A stretch of DNA of 17,740 nt. It comes from Gammaproteobacteria bacterium. GTDB taxonomy: Bacteria > Pseudomonadota > Gammaproteobacteria > UBA6429 > Thiohalophilaceae. The notes beneath the pieces are model-generated. The model made no database searches. It saw nothing but the letters and a program-made list of their open reading frames with translations, and had not been told where the DNA came from. How positions within the stretch are numbered: position 1 is the stretch's first letter; each line of letters begins with the position of its first letter. Of the stretch, positions 7,928-15,909 are shown piece after piece. The DNA lies in assembly GCA_029882235.1 (NCBI GenBank), contig JAOULB010000008.1:1-17740 (forward strand). Reading direction: 5' to 3'. Made by a program: the position numbers and the translations under genes.

Positions 7928-8392
7928 CTAGGAGCAGAAATGGCCATGTTCCGCATCGGCCATTAATTGGTGAAAAGTATTTCCAGGTATATGAATCAGG
8001 GCGCGGTGGTCGCCGCCTTCAACATAGATGTCACTGTTTTGTTCCAGTTCCTCATCAACCAGAACATCGAAACCGTAGGCTTCCCCGAGTGCGGGTACGG
8101 CGCAGTCTTCGCAATCGTAAAACAGATCGGCAATCTCAAGCTCATTGGCGAGTTGAAAGTTGCGACCATAAATCATTCGTAATCGCGGAATGTCGACATG
8201 TTGTGATGCTGGCACCACGACCATGATAAAGCCGTACTCATCACAGAGTACAACCGACTTGGCAAGTTGTTCTGGCGGGATATGCGCTGCTTCAGCAGTG
8301 CTGAGGCTGGAGATGCTATAAGGATGTTGCAGTATCTGGTAATCAACATCCTCCCAGTCAAGAAATTCCTGTAAGGTTAGTGCGATAGCCAT
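7928..8392 (-). CDS. YbaK/ProX-type aminoacyl-tRNA deacylase domain protein
   Basis: The 154-residue single-domain protein matches the YbaK/aminoacyl-tRNA editing fold: HPYSISSL near the N-terminus, AKSVVL with the conserved lysine (K45), VVVPASQHVD, a DCAVPALGEAYG loop and DHRALIHI. Members hydrolyse mischarged tRNAs such as Cys- or Ala-tRNAPro in trans; the exact substrate here is unknown. The frame extends 24 bases upstream to another ATG at 8416, but AAGGAG six bases before the ATG at 8392 decides for the shorter form. It is probably monocistronic, with a hairpin terminator after it. Confidence 0.85.
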   Translation of the reverse strand: MAIALTLQEFLDWEDVDYQILQHPYSISSLSTAEAAHIPPEQLAKSVVLCDEYGFIMVVVPASQHVDIPRLRMIYGRNFQLANELEIADLFYDCEDCAVPALGEAYGFDVLVDEELEQNSDIYVEGGDHRALIHIPGNTFHQLMADAEHGHFCS

Positions 8393-8697
8393 GACGTTCT
8401 CCTTATGGTCTTGCATTTGTGGAGTGATGTAATCATAGCGTACTTGCTATGGCTTAAATACATTTTAAAAATGTAACAAATTTTTTAGCTGGCAGGCTTT
8501 ATGCAGTTGAAGATGGTTTATTAGTTGTTGACAAAAACACTTATAAATTAACGAAAATATAGATCGCAACAAAAACAGATTGTTAAGACAAAGTGTTAAT
8601 GTATCAGGATCGAAATAGTCTATATGTTCTTTTTTATATTCAGTTTTGTGTCACAATATAAACTTGCAATATTGGTGTTGATTAAAACAAATAAAAT
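8393..8697. other. Divergent intergenic region, AT-rich
   Basis: This gap must hold promoters for the minus-strand deacylase and the plus-strand hydrolase. On the minus strand a -10-like TATGAT (8432-8437) overlaps a 6-bp inverted repeat CATAGC/GCTATG (8434-8451). On the plus strand a TTGACA near 8527 lacks a good -10, and TTGTG-T-CACAA (8646-8656) is a small dyad. None of these is strong enough to call a promoter. No ORF of note was seen. Confidence 0.4.
8399..8404 (-). promoter_or_regulatory. Ribosome binding site AAGGAG fixing the YbaK-type start
   Basis: AAGGAG on the minus strand with a 6-base spacer to the ATG at 8392. It rules in favour of this start over the in-frame ATG at 8416. Confidence 0.8.
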
Positions 8698-9591
8698 ATG
8701 AAACATTTTTCTGATCAGGAAAAATCTCAACAGGTGCGTGATGGTAAACGTATTGGCTATCGATTGGGTTCGATCGAGAAACAATCACGTGTAGTTGCCA
8801 TGATTCATGGGCTTGCCAGCAACTCAACACGTTGGTCTGAATTTGTTATGAATACCAACTTAAAAGAGAAATGGGATTTATTGCGTATAGATTTGCGTGG
8901 CCATGCTCTTTCTGTTTGTCGTGAGCGGATTAGTCGTGACAAGTGGAGTCATGACCTGCGCGATATTATTAATGCAGAAGGCTATCAACAATCGGTTTTA
9001 ATCGGTCATAGTCTGGGTGCCCAGGTGGCGATGCACTATGCCATGGAAACGCAGAAAGATTTATCTGGTCTGGTATTAATCGATCCTGTGTTTGATGCAA
9101 ATCTCACCGGCATGCTTGGTGTCGCGCGGCGTTTCAAGCTTGTAATCTGGTTTTTACTTTTACTTACATGGTTTTTAAATTTACTGGGTGTGAAGAAAAA
9201 ATCTTTTCCTGCAAGAGATATGCATGAGCTGGATAAAAAAACACGTGAATTTCTGAAAAATAATCCAGACAAGGATATAGCCGAACTCTATATGAATCCA
9301 CTGGCGGATCTGGAATTTATTCCGCTGGCGACTTACCTGCAGGACATTATTGAAGTCGTCCGACCTGTCGGCGAGATTGAAAAAATCACCTGCCCGGTAT
9401 TAGTGCTTGTTTCACGTGGCGCGTCGATGAGTGATGTCGATAAGAACGCAGAAATAATCCACCGTATGTCGGATAGTCAAATTGTCTATATTGATGCCGA
9501 TCACTGGCTACTGACCGAAAAACCAGATGAAGCCAGACAGGTGATTGAAGACTGGTGTGATGGCCTGTTAGTTCGAGATCAACAAATATGA
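8698..9591 (+). CDS. Alpha/beta hydrolase with a membrane-like lid segment
   Basis: The 297-residue protein has the alpha/beta hydrolase order: AMIHGLASN with the oxyanion HG, LLRIDLRGHALS, the nucleophile elbow GHSLGA (Ser105), LVLIDPVF, LVLVSRGASMSD with a possible acidic residue, and DADHWLLTEKP (His269). It is a likely esterase, lipase or peptidase; the substrate is unknown. The lid region (about 142-167) contains a run of Leu, Trp, Phe and Val flanked by Arg and Lys (RRFKLVIWFLLLL then GVKKK), long enough to enter a membrane. There is no signal peptide. No ribosome site is seen before the ATG. The stop overlaps the rhomboid start (ATGA), so the two are translationally coupled. Confidence 0.85.
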   Translation: MKHFSDQEKSQQVRDGKRIGYRLGSIEKQSRVVAMIHGLASNSTRWSEFVMNTNLKEKWDLLRIDLRGHALSVCRERISRDKWSHDLRDIINAEGYQQSVLIGHSLGAQVAMHYAMETQKDLSGLVLIDPVFDANLTGMLGVARRFKLVIWFLLLLTWFLNLLGVKKKSFPARDMHELDKKTREFLKNNPDKDIAELYMNPLADLEFIPLATYLQDIIEVVRPVGEIEKITCPVLVLVSRGASMSDVDKNAEIIHRMSDSQIVYIDADHWLLTEKPDEARQVIEDWCDGLLVRDQQI

Positions 9592-10184
9592 ATTCAAAAC
9601 ACAGCTGGTTAACTTATGCCTTACTTGGACTTTGTATTATCGTTGGTCTGGGTACAAACCTGGGTGGAAATAGAGATCTGATTAGTAACTTTTTAATTTC
9701 CAACTCTAATTGGAATGGGCATCAATTTTTACCAGAGGTCTTTGCAGGTCAATACTGGCGGTTAATTACACCAATATTTTTACACTTCAGTGAAATACAT
9801 ATTATTTTTAATGGCCTGTGGTTATGGCAGCTTGGTCGTGTCATTGAACTGCTCGATCAAGCATGGAAACTCGGTGCAATGGTTCTGACTATTGGGCTTT
9901 TATCGAATCTGGCTCAGTATATGTTTGCCGGACCCTTATTTGGTGGCATGTCAGGTGTGGTGTATGGTCTGCTGGGATATGTCTGGGCGCAGGGCAAGTT
10001 TAATCCACGCGCCCGTCTTATTCTGAATCCTCAGATCACCGCCATGATGATGATCTGGTTTGTTGTGTGCTGGACGGGGCTGGTCGGTAATATTGCCAAC
10101 ATGGCACATACCGTTGGTTTACTTGTTGGGGTGATCTGGGGTTGGCTTGAGGCAGTAAACGTAAAAAATAAAATGTCGAAATAA
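9588..10184 (+). CDS. GlpG-like rhomboid intramembrane serine protease
   Basis: The 198-residue protein has about six membrane segments and the rhomboid catalytic set: HFSEIHIIFN (His71, Asn75 oxyanion residues), GGMSGVVYGLLGY (Ser122) and NMAHTVG (His174). The region closely follows the E. coli GlpG core as I remember it, but the cytoplasmic N-terminal GlpG domain is absent. It cleaves membrane-spanning segments of other proteins in the inner membrane; the substrates are unknown. The gene overlaps the upstream hydrolase by 4 bases, so it is the second gene of that unit. It converges on the YchJ-type gene, with only four bases between the stops. Rhombosortase is an alternative, but the GlpG resemblance is stronger. 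Confidence 0.9.
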   Translation: MNSKHSWLTYALLGLCIIVGLGTNLGGNRDLISNFLISNSNWNGHQFLPEVFAGQYWRLITPIFLHFSEIHIIFNGLWLWQLGRVIELLDQAWKLGAMVLTIGLLSNLAQYMFAGPLFGGMSGVVYGLLGYVWAQGKFNPRARLILNPQITAMMMIWFVVCWTGLVGNIANMAHTVGLLVGVIWGWLEAVNVKNKMSK

Positions 10185-10188
10185 GTGC

Positions 10189-10674
10189 TTATGGTTCAAC
10201 CGACAGGCGTCGGCGTACGGGTTGAAAATCCTTGAAGTCATCAACCACATCATCGCTTTGTATGGTGACTTCACCATCAAAGTAGAGCCAGGTATTTTCT
10301 TCTTTTACAAAATTACTGACTTCATGCAGATAGCCATTCTGATCATCACTGCGATACCAGGCCTTGAATTCAATTACACCAAGTTTGTCTTTGCCTTTGC
10401 CTTTTTCCTTGCGCAGAATTTCCAGTTTGGTCCACTGTAAATTTTTATTGTTTTTCAGGGATATTTTCTCCGGCCGCGAGCCGGGATGCCAGGTATTACG
10501 TAGATACTGATCATTGGCCATGGTGTAGGCGCTATAACGGGCACGCATCAGCGCTTCAGCAGTGGGTGGTGGGGTGCCATGATGATAGGTTTCACAGCAC
10601 TTCGCATAGCTCTTACCTGAGCCACAGGGACAGGCATTTTCATCAGTCGTGTTTTTGAAACCGGGCAATTTCAA
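10189..10674 (-). CDS. YchJ-type SEC-C zinc-motif protein (UPF0225), TTG start
   Basis: The 161-residue product carries an N-terminal SEC-C motif, CPCGSGKSYAKCC (C15, C17, C26, C27), which binds zinc. It is followed by the YchJ-type core: EALMRARYSAYTM, DQYLRNTWHPGSRP and FVKEENTWLYFDG. The E. coli protein has a second SEC-C at the C-terminus; this one does not. Function is not established; SEC-C proteins are often linked to SecA or ribosomes. The reading frame begins with TTG at 10674, preceded by GAGAGAG at about 8 bases. No nearby in-frame ATG fits, since the first internal Met lies inside the core. Zinc motif and core order make the family clear. Confidence 0.88.
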   Translation of the reverse strand: MKLPGFKNTTDENACPCGSGKSYAKCCETYHHGTPPPTAEALMRARYSAYTMANDQYLRNTWHPGSRPEKISLKNNKNLQWTKLEILRKEKGKGKDKLGVIEFKAWYRSDDQNGYLHEVSNFVKEENTWLYFDGEVTIQSDDVVDDFKDFQPVRRRLSVEP

Positions 10675-10993
10675 GTTGCTATCTCTCTCAATCTCGTATC
10701 TTTAGTATAATCTACTGAGCAAAAACTACTCACTTACACATAATTAGTCTTATTGGCTATTTCCATATGAATATAGTGATTTTGCTACTTCATGGTGCAA
10801 AAATCGCATTATTCTTTGAATAAAACCTTTTATATCAAGTATTAAGCTGCTGAAATTAACAATACTTTGTAAACATTTGTGGCAATGCACTGCGTTATAT
10901 GACAGCTTGTTTTATTAGCGTCCGATATGGGATATATGTTTAACAAACAGAATTAGTCTAATATTCAACATATCAGCAAAAGGAACATTTATT
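10675..10993. other. Divergent intergenic region between the YchJ gene and the response regulator
   Basis: On the minus strand a TATACT (10704-10709), 30 bases before the TTG start, is a fair -10 for the YchJ-type gene, with a poor -35. On the plus strand the regulator has AAGGA about ten bases before its GTG, and a small dyad ATTAG-T-CTAAT sits close upstream in the leader. The rest is AT-rich with no clear promoter or ORF. Confidence 0.4.
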
Positions 10994-11704
10994 GTGCGAA
11001 TAGCTTTAGTGGACGACGATCATCATCTGGCCGAACTGGTCAAAATCTGGTTGGAAGAAGCCGGCCATGAAACGGCTTATTTTTCCAGTGGTGTCGAATT
11101 TACCCGCATGCTACGGCGGGAAAGTTATGACCTGGTTTTACTGGACTGGATCATGCCGGAGATGGATGGCGAAGGTGTGTTGCGCTGGATGCAGGAACAG
11201 TCAATCAATGACCTACCAGTAATTTTTCTAACCCAGAAAACCGGTGAGGATGATATCGCCAAGGTGCTTGACCTCGGTGCCGATGACTACATTACCAAGC
11301 CCGTAAGACAGAAAGAATTACTTGCCCGGATTAATGCCGTGGCGCGACGTGCCTCACCCAATTCAGTGCGTGAGGTACTGGAAATTCCACCCTTTAAAAT
11401 TGACATCAATTCTCATTCCCTCTATTGCAATGATGAGCTGGTAAAGATGACTCAGAAAGAATTTGAGCTGGTGGTATTCCTGTTCAAGAATATTGGACGT
11501 CTATTATCGCGTGGTCATATTCTATCGAGCGTCTGGGGTCATGGTGATGAATTCAATACGCGTACGGTTGATACTCATATTAGTCGTATCCGCAAGAAAC
11601 TCGAGCTGACACCGGAGAATGGCTGGCGCCTGAGTGCGATCTATCATCAGGGCTATCGTCTTGAGCAGGTAGAAAGTGAAGAGTTGCGCGCGGGTAATCT
11701 TTAA
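10994..11704 (+). CDS. OmpR/PhoB-family response regulator, orphan
   Basis: The 236-residue protein has a receiver domain (1-118) with acidic pair Asp7/Asp8, phosphoacceptor Asp51 in LVLLDWIMPEMDG, Thr81 and Lys103 in ITKPV. A winged-helix DNA-binding domain (about 130-228) follows, with MTQKEFELVVFLF, the recognition region TVDTHISRIRKKL and the hairpin GYRLEQ. It is a DNA-binding transcription factor of a two-component system. No histidine kinase lies next to it, so its partner is elsewhere. The start is GTG at 10994, which gives the usual MRIALVDDD N-terminus. It converges on the metallopeptidase gene with a 10-base gap; its targets are unknown. Confidence 0.93.
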   Translation: MRIALVDDDHHLAELVKIWLEEAGHETAYFSSGVEFTRMLRRESYDLVLLDWIMPEMDGEGVLRWMQEQSINDLPVIFLTQKTGEDDIAKVLDLGADDYITKPVRQKELLARINAVARRASPNSVREVLEIPPFKIDINSHSLYCNDELVKMTQKEFELVVFLFKNIGRLLSRGHILSSVWGHGDEFNTRTVDTHISRIRKKLELTPENGWRLSAIYHQGYRLEQVESEELRAGNL

Positions 11705-11714
11705 GACTTTATTG

Positions 11715-13316
11715 TTACTCGGCGTCATCCTGCCTGTTTAGCCAACGACTTAAACCCAGTAAAGGGCCAAGGCTTCCCTGTGTTATTGCACGCAGGGTTT
11801 CATTCTTGCGAATGATGTTGGCGACAGGTGGGCTGTATTGATAATAAAGATCGACAAATATCTGCCCCGGTTTATTCGTGAGTAAATAGTGATCCCGAAA
11901 TACTCTCAGCGAACTGACTTCACGCGTTAATGGACTTCCCCAGGCGGCTGTGGCGATAAAGCAGCCGCCCCCTCCTCCGCCACTACCCGGTATGGTTACC
12001 GTTCCATCAGTAACACGATTATCACTATCATTCGCTTCATTCGTCGCACTACTGACGACCGCAGCATGGGTTCGTGTTTCATTTGTACCAATGAAAGCAA
12101 CAACGCTGACCGTCGTCGATGTACCACTCGATAAATTTCCAAGATGACAACTGACCACCTGATTGGCATGGGTGCAGTTGCCCTGAGCGGCTGTGGCTGA
12201 TGTATAACTGTGTCCTGTTGGAATCATATACGTCACTGTTGTTTGCACGGCGGTATTACTACCATTATTGGTAATCGTCAGGGTGTAGGTCGTGTTTGTT
12301 CCGGATGTGACACCGCTATTATCGAGGGCAAGATGCAGGTCGGCACTGCCCGAACCTGAGTATGTGGTCCAGCCGATGTCGCTAAGTGTGGAAACAGCCA
12401 GACTTGGCGAATGATTGGGTGAGACATAAAAAGGTTCCATTACTTCATTGGGAGATACGCTGGTACTAAAGTGAGATACGGAAGAACCGGATTCGTATGT
12501 ACCAGGCGCATACAAATAGACATGTGTGCCATTTTTACCAGAGCTTATAACGCCACTATTTGAGCTAACTGAACTACCGGTCCAGTGCAGGTTGCTAGTA
12601 TCTGTGATGGCAGTGAGGCGCTGGCCATCCGTCATACTAGGAAAGTCAGCTGGAGTGGCACCATGGTGTTCCAGATTGTTGGTATACACATCAGTATAAC
12701 CACTTAACAAAGCACCTGTGCTACCATTGATGACAGATAAAAAGCCAAGTCCATGTAAAATTTCATGCATGGCAACACTAACAAAATCGGTATGTGAGCC
12801 AGCATTGCCATCGAGACCGTAATACCAGTTTGTTAAACCCAGAACGGTTGAATTATCAACATCGCTATTAAAGGTCGCGACAATGTCGTAAGTACCATTC
12901 AGGTTACTGCCTGTTAGTGCCTCTGCCAGTGCCATGGGATACCAGGTTGATGGTGTGCCAGCACCAAAGTCTCGGGCAACAGAAACAGGGCCAGCGGATC
13001 CGAGTGTTGCACTATAGGCCGTGCCACCAAGCGCATTCATTTTTGCATCAATTTTTATTTCAATATTACTACTAATATATTGAGCAGCCAGATTGGCTGC
13101 GTATTGCATCGCATTAAGTCGCGCCTGACCGAGGGTGTTGGCGTAATTGCCTCCCACAGCAGTAAATGATGATGTGTCATTAAACCCTTCGCCAGCACCG
13201 TCCGAGTTTATTATGGTAATTGTTGCGGCATGGGCAGATAGATTAATGCAGCAAAATAGCAGCAGCACAGTGAGCCGTATGATCGAGATTCCAAACAGTG
13301 GCCGCATAAACTGCAT
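11715..13316 (-). CDS. Secreted HExxH metallopeptidase with DUF11-like and CFI-box C-terminal domains
   Basis: The 533-residue product has a signal peptide (cleavage near 30, SAHA). A peptidase domain (about 31-320) carries HEILHGLGF (His184, Glu185, His188), a zinc-protease motif. The third ligand of the metzincin pattern (His or Asp at the sixth place after the second His) is Ser194, so it must lie elsewhere. A DUF11-like Ig-type domain (about 325-437) follows. A linker ends in six Gly, then Cys452-Phe-Ile-Ala-Thr-Ala and LRVFRD, YYQYSPP and IIR motifs, the layout I know as a CFI-box C-terminal domain, possibly for sorting or attachment. GAGGTG precedes the ATG. It lies 3 bases after the 122-residue partner gene. 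Confidence 0.85.
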   Translation of the reverse strand: MQFMRPLFGISIIRLTVLLLFCCINLSAHAATITIINSDGAGEGFNDTSSFTAVGGNYANTLGQARLNAMQYAANLAAQYISSNIEIKIDAKMNALGGTAYSATLGSAGPVSVARDFGAGTPSTWYPMALAEALTGSNLNGTYDIVATFNSDVDNSTVLGLTNWYYGLDGNAGSHTDFVSVAMHEILHGLGFLSVINGSTGALLSGYTDVYTNNLEHHGATPADFPSMTDGQRLTAITDTSNLHWTGSSVSSNSGVISSGKNGTHVYLYAPGTYESGSSVSHFSTSVSPNEVMEPFYVSPNHSPSLAVSTLSDIGWTTYSGSGSADLHLALDNSGVTSGTNTTYTLTITNNGSNTAVQTTVTYMIPTGHSYTSATAAQGNCTHANQVVSCHLGNLSSGTSTTVSVVAFIGTNETRTHAAVVSSATNEANDSDNRVTDGTVTIPGSGGGGGGCFIATAAWGSPLTREVSSLRVFRDHYLLTNKPGQIFVDLYYQYSPPVANIIRKNETLRAITQGSLGPLLGLSRWLNRQDDAE

Positions 13317-13319
13317 TCT

Positions 13320-13688
13320 TTAGCGCACCTCAGTGGGATTAATTTTTTCTGGTTTGGTCGGTGGCGTTTCAGGTCGATAATGCTGCTCCAGCTCAAGCAC
13401 GACCATGCCATTGCCATGTTGTACCTGTCTTGCGCGGGTGACCCGCTGCGTATTACTTCCAGACTGAGCATGACTTTGTTTAAGTTGTTCCAGCTGTTGG
13501 CGCGATGGCCTGGCCAATCGGCCTGTATCCGGGTCAATGAATGCCTGTAGTGAGTGGCGCGGGGGGGAGACAAGCGGATAAGTAACGATTTGCTTCGTCT
13601 GTTGTCGTTCAGAATGGATAAAAACCGAGTATCCGGTACCCAGAGAGACCAGCACTGAAACACCAATGAGTAATCTAAAGCCTGCCAC
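13320..13688 (-). CDS. Small anchored or exported protein with DPDTGRLARP motif
   Basis: The 122-residue product has a hydrophobic N-terminus (about 4-24, signal anchor or signal peptide) and a polar remainder. The motif AFIDPDTGRLARPS (49-62) recalls short proteins carrying post-PEP-CTERM-like domains that accompany secreted surface proteins; this link is tentative. I do not recognise a function. It sits 3 bases upstream of the CFI-box metallopeptidase, so the two form an operon and may act together, for example as chaperone, inhibitor or attachment factor. The start is GTG at 13688 with GGGGT eight or so bases before it. A run of seven G (13561-13567) lies inside the gene, a possible slippage site. 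Proline- and glutamine-rich tail. Confidence 0.65.
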   Translation of the reverse strand: MAGFRLLIGVSVLVSLGTGYSVFIHSERQQTKQIVTYPLVSPPRHSLQAFIDPDTGRLARPSRQQLEQLKQSHAQSGSNTQRVTRARQVQHGNGMVVLELEQHYRPETPPTKPEKINPTEVR

Positions 13689-13787
13689 AATAATACCCCG
13701 AGCAATTACGCCGTCCTTGTTTCAGTAGCGTCTCATCAGGCTTTGGCTTGATTATTTTGGGTAAAATTGTGTCATAGCGGTCATTTT

Positions 13788-13803
13788 GGCCTGTTTTCAG
13801 GCC
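13788..13803. repeat. Perfect inverted repeat GGCCTG-TTTT-CAGGCC upstream of typA
   Basis: A 6-bp perfect dyad in the divergent region between typA and the anchored-protein gene. The ten bases TTTTGGCCTG, containing its left arm, recur at 13849-13858, just before the typA start. It could be an operator or part of the typA leader; no regulator is known. Confidence 0.4.
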
Positions 13804-13869
13804 AATAAAGTTGAGCAGTTCGTCTGGATGGCCGCTATAATTGCCCGCTTTTGGCCTGAGTGAATTCCC

Positions 13870-15696
13870 GTGACCGACATTAACAAACTCCGCAATATCG
13901 CCATCATCGCCCACGTTGACCATGGCAAGACCACGCTGGTCGATCAGCTCCTGCAACAATCAGGTACGCTGGTCACTCGAGGTGAGGCCGAAGAGCGCGT
14001 CATGGACTCCAACGATCTGGAAAAAGAGCGTGGTATTACCATTCTCTCCAAGAACACCGCCATCAAGTGGAACGACTATCATATCAATGTGGTGGACACC
14101 CCAGGCCATGCCGACTTTGGTGGTGAGGTGGAGCGTGTGTTGTCGATGGTGGATTCGGTTCTACTGCTGGTCGATGCCGTCGAGGGGCCAATGCCACAGA
14201 CTCGCTTCGTCACCCAGAAGGCACTGGCGCGCGGCCTGAGACCTATCGTGGTCATCAATAAGATTGACCGTAATGGGGCTCGTCCTGACTGGGTTGTTGA
14301 TCAGACTTTTGATCTGTTTGATCGCCTCGGTGCTACCGATGAGCAGCTCGACTTCCCGGTTGTGTATGCATCAGGTCTATCCGGCTATGCCAGTGATGAT
14401 GCCGATGCACGCGATGGCGATATGGAGCCGCTGTTTAAAATGGTTGTCGAGCATGTTAAACCCCCCGAGGTGGATGTCGATGGCCCATTCCAGATGCAGG
14501 TGAGTGCGCTGGATTACAATAGTTATGTTGGTGTAATCGGCATTGGCCGAATTGCCCGCGGCAAGGTTAAGACCAATAGCCAGGTGGTGATCCTCGACAC
14601 CGAAGGCAACAAGCGCAATGGCCGCATATTACAGATCAATGGCTTTATGGGGCTGGAACGTGTTGAAATGCCTGAGGCCCAGGCCGGTGACATCATCACC
14701 TTTACCGGTATCGAGAAACTGAATATTTCGGACACCCTGTGTGATCCGAGCCAGCCTGAAATTCTACCCCCACTGTCGGTAGATGAACCGACCGTGAGCA
14801 TGACCTTTCAGGTTAATAACTCACCGTTTGCAGGCAAAGATGGCAAGTATGTAACTTCACGCCAGATCCGCGAACGTCTTGATCGTGAGTTGATACATAA
14901 CGTGGCACTGCGCGTCGAAGATACCGGTGACCCCGACAAATTCCGCGTCTCAGGTCGAGGCGAATTACATTTATCTATCCTGATCGAAAACATGCGTCGT
15001 GAAGGTTACGAGCTGGGTGTGTCGCGTCCTGAAGTTATTCTTAAAGAAACGGATGGCGAAAAACAGGAACCTTTTGAGAACGTCACCATCGATGTGGAAG
15101 AACAACATCAGGGTGGCGTGATGGAACGCCTCGGTACTCGTGGTGGTGATCTCAAAGACATGATTCCCGATGGCAAAGGTCGTGTACGTCTTGATTATGT
15201 AATGCCCTCTCGTGGACTGATCGGTTTTCGTACCGAGTTTATGACCGCAACCCAGGGTACAGGCCTGATCTACAGTGTGTTTAGTCATTATGACAGTATG
15301 AAGACAGCGAAATTTGGTCAGCGTATCAATGGTGTATTGATCGCCAATGGGCCTGGTAAGGCCCTGGCCTATTCTCTCTTTAACCTGCAGGAACGTGGCC
15401 GTTTGTTTATTGGTCATGGTGAAGAGGTCTATGAAGGTATGTTGGTCGGTATTCACTCACGCGATAATGATCTGGTGGTGAACCCACTCAAGGGTAAACA
15501 GTTAACCAATGTCCGCGCTGCCGGTACTGATGAAAACCTGATCCTGACCCCGCCAATTATTATGAGTCTGGAACAGGCGCTGGATTTTATTGATGATGAT
15601 GAGCTGGTGGAAGTGACACCTAATAGTATTCGTCTGCGTAAAAAGCTGTTAGTTGAACACGAACGTAAAAAAGCGTCGCGCGCACCAAAGTCCTAG
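13870..15696 (+). CDS. typA: Translational GTPase BipA/TypA
   Basis: The 608-residue length is the family norm. The G domain shows AHVDHGKTT (P-loop), RGITILSKNT (switch I), VDTPGHADFGGEVER (switch II) and NKIDR (base recognition). EF-G-like domains III and V (GRGELHLSILIENMRREGYE, PSRGLIGFRTEF) follow, then the TypA C-terminal domain (HSRDNDLVVNPLKGKQLTN). The protein binds the 70S ribosome and helps subunit assembly and stress or cold adaptation. The start is GTG at 13870, giving an N-terminus like MTDINKLRNIAIIAHVDHG. Ribosome site weak. It is divergent from the anchored-protein gene and is followed by a REP-like element. Confidence 0.97.
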   Translation: MTDINKLRNIAIIAHVDHGKTTLVDQLLQQSGTLVTRGEAEERVMDSNDLEKERGITILSKNTAIKWNDYHINVVDTPGHADFGGEVERVLSMVDSVLLLVDAVEGPMPQTRFVTQKALARGLRPIVVINKIDRNGARPDWVVDQTFDLFDRLGATDEQLDFPVVYASGLSGYASDDADARDGDMEPLFKMVVEHVKPPEVDVDGPFQMQVSALDYNSYVGVIGIGRIARGKVKTNSQVVILDTEGNKRNGRILQINGFMGLERVEMPEAQAGDIITFTGIEKLNISDTLCDPSQPEILPPLSVDEPTVSMTFQVNNSPFAGKDGKYVTSRQIRERLDRELIHNVALRVEDTGDPDKFRVSGRGELHLSILIENMRREGYELGVSRPEVILKETDGEKQEPFENVTIDVEEQHQGGVMERLGTRGGDLKDMIPDGKGRVRLDYVMPSRGLIGFRTEFMTATQGTGLIYSVFSHYDSMKTAKFGQRINGVLIANGPGKALAYSLFNLQERGRLFIGHGEEVYEGMLVGIHSRDNDLVVNPLKGKQLTNVRAAGTDENLILTPPIIMSLEQALDFIDDDELVEVTPNSIRLRKKLLVEHERKKASRAPKS

Positions 15697-15703
15697 AAAA
15701 GTC

Positions 15704-15773
15704 GTAGGGTGGGCATTGCCCACCGCTACCGATCAAACCTGAAATCCTTATTGGTGGGCTATGCTCACCCTGC
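15704..15773. repeat. REP-like inverted-repeat element
   Basis: Two 21-base arms, 15704-15724 (GTAGGGTGGGCATTGCCCACC) and 15753-15773, are inverted copies with three differences, separated by 28 bases. Each arm is itself a small hairpin (GGTGGGC with GCCCACC). Similar GTAGGGTGGGC elements recur in many gammaproteobacterial genomes. It is likely a REP or small non-autonomous element, and may also act as a weak terminator after typA. No transposase is beside it. Confidence 0.7.
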
Positions 15774-15829
15774 TTCCTGTTTATAAACACGAAAGAAAGC
15801 ATCAGGCGCGCTTAAATTCTCGCTGGCAC

Positions 15830-15858
15830 TTGGCCTATCAAGGCGTCCTCGTTATGAT
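15830..15858 (+). promoter_or_regulatory. Candidate sigma-70 promoter for the membrane protein operon
   Basis: TTGGCC (15830-15835) and TATGAT (15853-15858) are 17 bases apart, the standard spacing, and lie about 50 bases before the start at 15910. A 6-bp inverted repeat TCTATT/AATAGA (15868-15883) sits in the leader. AAGGAGG (15896-15902) is the ribosome site. Confidence 0.4.
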
Positions 15859-15909
15859 GAGCTAAACTCTATTAAGAAATAGAATAAAAACCTTGAAGGA
15901 GGCGCGGTT

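Noticed and set aside
8527..8560. TTGACA as a promoter -35 for the hydrolase
   Set aside because: No acceptable -10 at 16-18 bases; the nearest TATA-like bases are too near or too far.
13211..13705. 164-codon minus-strand ORF overlapping the anchored protein and the metallopeptidase
   Set aside because: It is another frame of two genes with signal sequences and proper spacing.
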